Positions 60,536 through 64,000 of a stretch of 64,000 nt of DNA are shown here, in pieces. Location of the stretch: assembly GCA_910575435.1 (NCBI GenBank), contig CAJTGI010000003.1:124001-188000 (forward strand). Reading direction: 5' to 3'. Under the pieces are notes generated by a model, which was given only the letters and a program-made list of their open reading frames with translations, was not told the DNA's origin and made no database searches. A program made the position numbers and the translations under genes. Every line of letters starts with the position of its first letter. The first letter of the stretch is position 1. Origin of the DNA: Clostridiaceae bacterium (GTDB lineage: Bacteria > Bacillota > Clostridia > Lachnospirales > Lachnospiraceae).

Positions 60536-61258
60536 ATGGAAGGGATACGCATCAATAAATTTCTCAGCGAGGCTGGGGTCTGTTCCCGTCGGGAGGGAGA
60601 CCGAATGCTGGCAGAGGGCAGGATTTGCATAGATGGGGAGATGGCAAGGCCGGGGGACCGGGTATTATCCGGGCAGGTTGTCACAGTGGATGGCAGAGCG
60701 GTTACCAGAGAGGAAGAGGAAATTTTTCTGGCTTTTTATAAGCCCAGGGGCATCGTGTGCACTACTGCGTCAGAAGAAAATGGTGAGAAGATTAAGAATG
60801 TGGTGGATTATATTGGATACCCTAAGAGGGTCTATCCCGTTGGCAGGCTGGATCAGGGGTCCGAGGGGCTTCTCCTCCTGACGAATCAGGGAGGGGATAT
60901 GGAAAAGATTCTCCGAAGCAGGTATGACCATGAGAAGGAGTATTATGTGCGGGTGGATCACAAGGTCAGCCAGGAATTCCTCCAGGGCATGTCTCGGGGG
61001 GTGCCGATTCTGGACACGGTTACGAAGCCGTGCAAGGTATGGAAGGAGGATGATGTGAGCTTCCATATTGTTATTACCCAGGGGCTAAATCGGCAGATTC
61101 GCCGGATGTGCGAGTATTTTGGATACCGGGTGACATTTCTCAGGAGAGACAGGGTGATGAATATCACGCTGGAGGGATTGAAGAAGGGCAGGTATCGCCA
61201 TCTGACGAAGGAGGAGGTAATGGAGTTAAAGAGGGAATTGTCCATGACGAAGGAATGA
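60536..61258 (+). CDS. rRNA pseudouridine synthase (RluB/RluF/RsuA family)
   Basis: A 240-residue enzyme with an N-terminal S4 RNA-binding domain ('IRINKFLSEAGVCSRREGDRMLAEGRICIDG') and a catalytic domain with 'VYPVGRLDQGSEGLLLLTN' (catalytic Asp in GRLD). The later 'ITQGLNRQIRRMCEYFGYRV' is typical of the RsuA/RluF branch. It converts a specific uridine of 23S (or 16S) rRNA; the site cannot be told. GGAGG precedes the ATG at some distance. Confidence 0.92.
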   Translation: MEGIRINKFLSEAGVCSRREGDRMLAEGRICIDGEMARPGDRVLSGQVVTVDGRAVTREEEEIFLAFYKPRGIVCTTASEENGEKIKNVVDYIGYPKRVYPVGRLDQGSEGLLLLTNQGGDMEKILRSRYDHEKEYYVRVDHKVSQEFLQGMSRGVPILDTVTKPCKVWKEDDVSFHIVITQGLNRQIRRMCEYFGYRVTFLRRDRVMNITLEGLKKGRYRHLTKEEVMELKRELSMTKE

Positions 61259-61383
61259 TTCGTGGAAAGAGAGAAGATAGCGAGGGCTGGAGGATGAGGC
61301 AGTGGAGTGTAGGAAAGGATAGAGAACCGGCAGAATAAGTAGTGAGATGGAAGAGAACATCAGGGGAGGTGGCAGACCAGATT

Positions 61384-63405
61384 ATGGCACAGGAGAAAGG
61401 ATTGGGACAGACGGCGGATCGGGATGGGAAGCGGATGAGGGAACTGGTGGAAAAACTCAATCAGGCGGCAAAGGTGTATTATCAGGGGAAGGATGAACTG
61501 ATGAGCAATTATGCCTATGACCAACTGTATGACGAACTGCAGGGTCTGGAGGAGCGGACAGGCATTATCCTGGGGGGAAGCCCCACCCAGCGGGTGGGGT
61601 ATCAGGTGCTGAGTGAGCTGCCCAAGGAAGCCCATCCTACTCCCATGCTGTCTCTGGATAAGACCAAGGAAGTGTCGGCTCTGGAGGAGTGGATTGGCGA
61701 TCAGGCGGGGATTTTGTCATGGAAGATGGATGGCCTGACGGTGGTGCTGACCTATGAGGGCGGCACTCTCGTGAAGGCGGTGACCCGGGGAAATGGCCAG
61801 GTGGGCGAGGTGATTACAAACAATGCCAAAGTGTTCCAGAATGTACCCTTAAAAATTCCCTTTCTGGGGCAGGTGGTGCTCCGGGGGGAGGCAGTGATTA
61901 CCTATTCGGAGTTTGAGCGGATTAACAGGGAACTGCCGGAGCAGGAACGGTATAAGAATCCCAGGAATCTTTGCAGCGGTTCTGTGCGGCAGCTGAATAA
62001 CGAGATTACTGCCCAGAGAAATGTGCAGTTCTTTGCCTTTGCTTTGGTTTCGGCGGAGGGGGCGGATTTTCACAATTCCCAGAAGGGAAAGTACGAATTT
62101 ATGCGGGAGCAGGGATTCCATGTGGTGGAATACCGGGAGGTCCATAGGGATGATATGCGGGAGGTGGTGGATTGGTTCTCAGAGCGGATTGTTTCTAATG
62201 ATTTTCCTTCTGACGGGCTGGTCCTTCTCTACGACGATATTGCCTATGGGGAATCTCTGGGGAGCACTGCCAAGTTTCCCAGAAATGCCATTGCTTTTAA
62301 GTGGGCAGACGAGGTGGCCCAGACGACTTTGCTGGAGATGGAGTGGAGTGCCTCCCGCACCGGACTGATTAATCCGGTGGCGATCTTTGAGCCGGTGGAA
62401 TTGGAGGGCACCACGGTGAGCCGTGCCAGCGTGCACAATGTGAGCATTGTGAAGGAGTTGGAATTGGGGATTGGGGATACCATCGAGGTATACAAGGCTA
62501 ATATGATTATTCCTCAGATTGCCGAGAACCTGACTCGTTCAGGAAATCTGGAGATTGCGCGTCATTGTCCCGTGTGCGGCGGTCCCACTCGGATTCATCG
62601 GGACAATGATGTAGAAGTGCTGCTCTGCGATAATGGGGACTGCCTTGCTAAGAAGGTGAAGTCCATTTCTCATTTTGTGAGCAGGGATGCCATGAATATC
62701 GAGGGCATGAGCGAGGCGACGATCGAGAAGTTTCTGGAGCGGGGCATATTGCACTGTCTGGGGGATATTTTTCGTCTGGAGGAGCATCGGGATGCCATCG
62801 TGGAGATGGAGGGATTTGGAGAGAAGTCCTTTGAGCGTCTGGTCAGGGCGGCTGAGATTGCCAGGGAGACCACGGTGGCCAGATTTCTCTACAGCCTGGG
62901 GATACCAAATATTGGCCCGGCCAATGCCAGGATGATCTGCCAGGCCTTTGGTCAGGATTTTGATAGAATCCGCCATGCCACGGAGGAGGAATTGGTGGAA
63001 GTGGATGGCGTGGGGGAGGTGATTGCCCAGTCCTTCGAAGCGTTTTTTGCCAGGGAGGAGAATGGGGCCACCATTGATGATTTGCTGTCAATCGTCACTT
63101 GGCAGGAGCAGACAAGTGATGGTGGCGGACAGGAACAGTCCCTGGAGGGGATGAATTTCGTGGTGACGGGAAGCGTGGAGCATTTCGCCAATCGAAGCCA
63201 GGTCAAGGAGGCGGTGCAGCGGCTGGGGGGCAAGGTGACTGGCAGCGTCACTTCCAAGACCGATTACCTGATTAATAACGATATTGCAAGCAATTCTTCC
63301 AAAAATAAAAAGGCCAAGGAACTGAACGTGCCCATTATTACGGAGGAGGAGTTTATAGAGCGGTGGGTGACGGAAGAGCTGAGGCAGGATTTGGGGATAC
63401 AATAA
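61384..63405 (+). CDS. ligA: NAD-dependent DNA ligase
   Basis: The 673-residue ligase has the usual order: Ia and adenylation domain (catalytic Lys in 'SWKMDGLTVVL', near base 61,725; 'TRGNGQVGEVITNN'; 'LRGEAVI'), OB fold ('NPVAIFEPVELEGTTVSRASVHN'), Cys4 zinc finger ('HCPVCGGPTRIHRDNDVEVLLCDNGDC'), HhH domain ('LGIPNIGPANARMICQAFG') and C-terminal BRCT ('GMNFVVTGSVEHFANRSQVKE'). It seals nicks using NAD. The start is uncertain: ATG 61384 lies 14 bases after GGGGAGG; GTG 61369 and 61342 are alternatives. The active-site Met in KMDG (normally K-I/V-DG) is slightly unusual. Confidence 0.95.
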   Translation: MAQEKGLGQTADRDGKRMRELVEKLNQAAKVYYQGKDELMSNYAYDQLYDELQGLEERTGIILGGSPTQRVGYQVLSELPKEAHPTPMLSLDKTKEVSALEEWIGDQAGILSWKMDGLTVVLTYEGGTLVKAVTRGNGQVGEVITNNAKVFQNVPLKIPFLGQVVLRGEAVITYSEFERINRELPEQERYKNPRNLCSGSVRQLNNEITAQRNVQFFAFALVSAEGADFHNSQKGKYEFMREQGFHVVEYREVHRDDMREVVDWFSERIVSNDFPSDGLVLLYDDIAYGESLGSTAKFPRNAIAFKWADEVAQTTLLEMEWSASRTGLINPVAIFEPVELEGTTVSRASVHNVSIVKELELGIGDTIEVYKANMIIPQIAENLTRSGNLEIARHCPVCGGPTRIHRDNDVEVLLCDNGDCLAKKVKSISHFVSRDAMNIEGMSEATIEKFLERGILHCLGDIFRLEEHRDAIVEMEGFGEKSFERLVRAAEIARETTVARFLYSLGIPNIGPANARMICQAFGQDFDRIRHATEEELVEVDGVGEVIAQSFEAFFAREENGATIDDLLSIVTWQEQTSDGGGQEQSLEGMNFVVTGSVEHFANRSQVKEAVQRLGGKVTGSVTSKTDYLINNDIASNSSKNKKAKELNVPIITEEEFIERWVTEELRQDLGIQ

Positions 63406-63429
63406 TGGTGCATGGTGGCAGTGAGAATG

Positions 63430-63590
63430 GTTGTGCATGATGGAAGGGCTTGTGGGCGGAAGTGAAAATGGCTGCCCATGATGGAGAGGCTTGTGGGCGG
63501 AAGTGAAAATGGCTGCCCATGATGGAGGGGCTTGTGGGCGGAAGGGAGAATGGCTGCCCATGATGGAAGGGATTGTAGATGGAAGCGAGC
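63430..63590. repeat. 41-bp tandem repeat, about four copies
   Basis: Units begin at 63448, 63489 and 63530 (GCTTGTGGGCGGAAG...ATGGCTGCCCATGATGGA), with degenerate partial copies before and after (from about 63430 and from 63571). The period is not a multiple of three and no gene covers it. It lies between ligA and metA. Confidence 0.9.
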
Positions 63591-63629
63591 GCGGATCAAA
63601 CGACAGAAGTATAAGAAAGGGGCGATGAT

Positions 63630-64000
63630 ATGCCGATTAAAGTGAAGAATAATTTGCCGGCCAAGAAGGTGATGGAGAGGGAGAATATCTTTATGATGGA
63701 CGAAGTCCGGGCGGTTTCCCAGGACATCCGTCCCCTGCAGATAGCGGTGCTGAATCTCATGCCTCTGAAGGAGGACACGGAGGTGCAGTTGCTCCGCAGC
63801 CTTTCCAATACGCCTCTGCAGTTGGATATCACCTTTCTGACCACCGCATCCTATCTGGGGAAGAATACCCCGGAGAGCCATCTGAATGAGTTCTATAAGA
63901 CCTTTGAGGATGTGAAGCATAGAAAATTTGACGGGCTGATTATTACAGGTGCTCCGGTGGAGCAGATGGAGTTTGAGGAAGTGCAATATTGGGAGGAATT
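63630..64000 (+). CDS. metA: homoserine O-acyltransferase MetA, 5' part
   Basis: The visible 123 residues match the MetA/MetAA start: '[67 protein letters not shown]', and '[24 protein letters not shown]' just ahead of the catalytic Cys, which lies beyond the window. It acylates homoserine (acetyl in most Firmicutes) for methionine synthesis, complementing metH. AAAGGGG precedes the ATG. Confidence 0.93.
   Translation, partial: MPIKVKNNLPAKKVMERENIFMMDEVRAVSQDIRPLQIAVLNLMPLKEDTEVQLLRSLSNTPLQLDITFLTTASYLGKNTPESHLNEFYKTFEDVKHRKFDGLIITGAPVEQMEFEEVQYWEE

Noticed and set aside
1-64000. CRISPR array
   Set aside because: No regularly spaced short repeats with unique spacers were found; the only tandem arrays are the 41-bp repeat at 63.4 kb and in-gene repeats.

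Overview
The window looks like the chromosome of a gut-type Lachnospiraceae or related Clostridia species. The support is: secreted proteins with lysine-rich bacterial Ig-like domains, a phi-LC3-type phage holin, a Panacea-domain gene, a truncated cobalamin-dependent MetH, SOS boxes of the Bacillus/Clostridium GAAC-N4-GTTC type, GGAGG ribosome sites before most genes, and sigma-A promoters with 17-base spacers. No rRNA is present and one tRNA (Arg, CCG anticodon) was found.

Bases 1 to about 28,450 are part of a prophage or phage-tail-like element that continues beyond the left edge. Nearly all of it reads leftwards: two small or unknown proteins, a major tail protein with an Ig domain, a Cys-rich peptide, holin, amidase endolysin, a membrane coiled-coil protein, a 2,058-residue tape measure, Dit, a large Tal/hub protein and an upper baseplate protein. 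No capsid, portal, terminase or integrase gene is visible. Two rightward Ig/leucine-rich-repeat secreted proteins with their own promoters sit inside the tail-tip region, because a 1.9-kb segment (cargo gene plus 3' end of the Tal gene) is tandemly duplicated. At the upstream end lies what I consider the most interesting system in the window: a 926-residue protein carrying the motif series of two-barrel, RdRP/YonO-type RNA polymerases; a divergent protein that joins a sigma-factor-like N-terminus to a DUF262 domain and is driven by a strong promoter with an embedded LexA box; and, directly downstream of the polymerase gene, a 677-bp non-coding region built as a giant imperfect inverted repeat with internal hairpins. 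I infer an SOS-triggered, phage-owned transcription apparatus for the tail genes plus a large structured RNA of unknown role. Two phage-type P-loop kinases complete this end.

Bases 28,450-36,600 are chromosomal accessory genes: an Lsa/Vga-like ABC-F protein with a long attenuator leader, a YdiF-type ABC-F protein, two paralogous XRE repressors with shared palindromic operators, an Rpn-type nuclease and a GyrI-like protein. Bases 36,600-41,600 hold a chemotaxis receptor, an FMN-binding lipoprotein and metH in one tight operon. Bases 41,600-49,900 are a defence and toxin-antitoxin neighbourhood (GrpB, AbrB/PIN pair, AT-rich GmrSD-like restriction protein, Panacea antitoxin with an SOS box and a frameshifted membrane partner) interspersed with an acetyltransferase, a glycosyltransferase and a fused FolB-FolK.

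Bases 50,000-64,000 are mostly housekeeping: a DUF5050 protein, a sialate O-acetylesterase, greA-lysS, a type I toxin/antisense RNA cassette, a LysR remnant, a hybrid histidine kinase, tRNA-Arg, a secreted Pro/Thr-rich protein, a pseudouridine synthase, ligA, a 41-bp tandem repeat and the start of metA.
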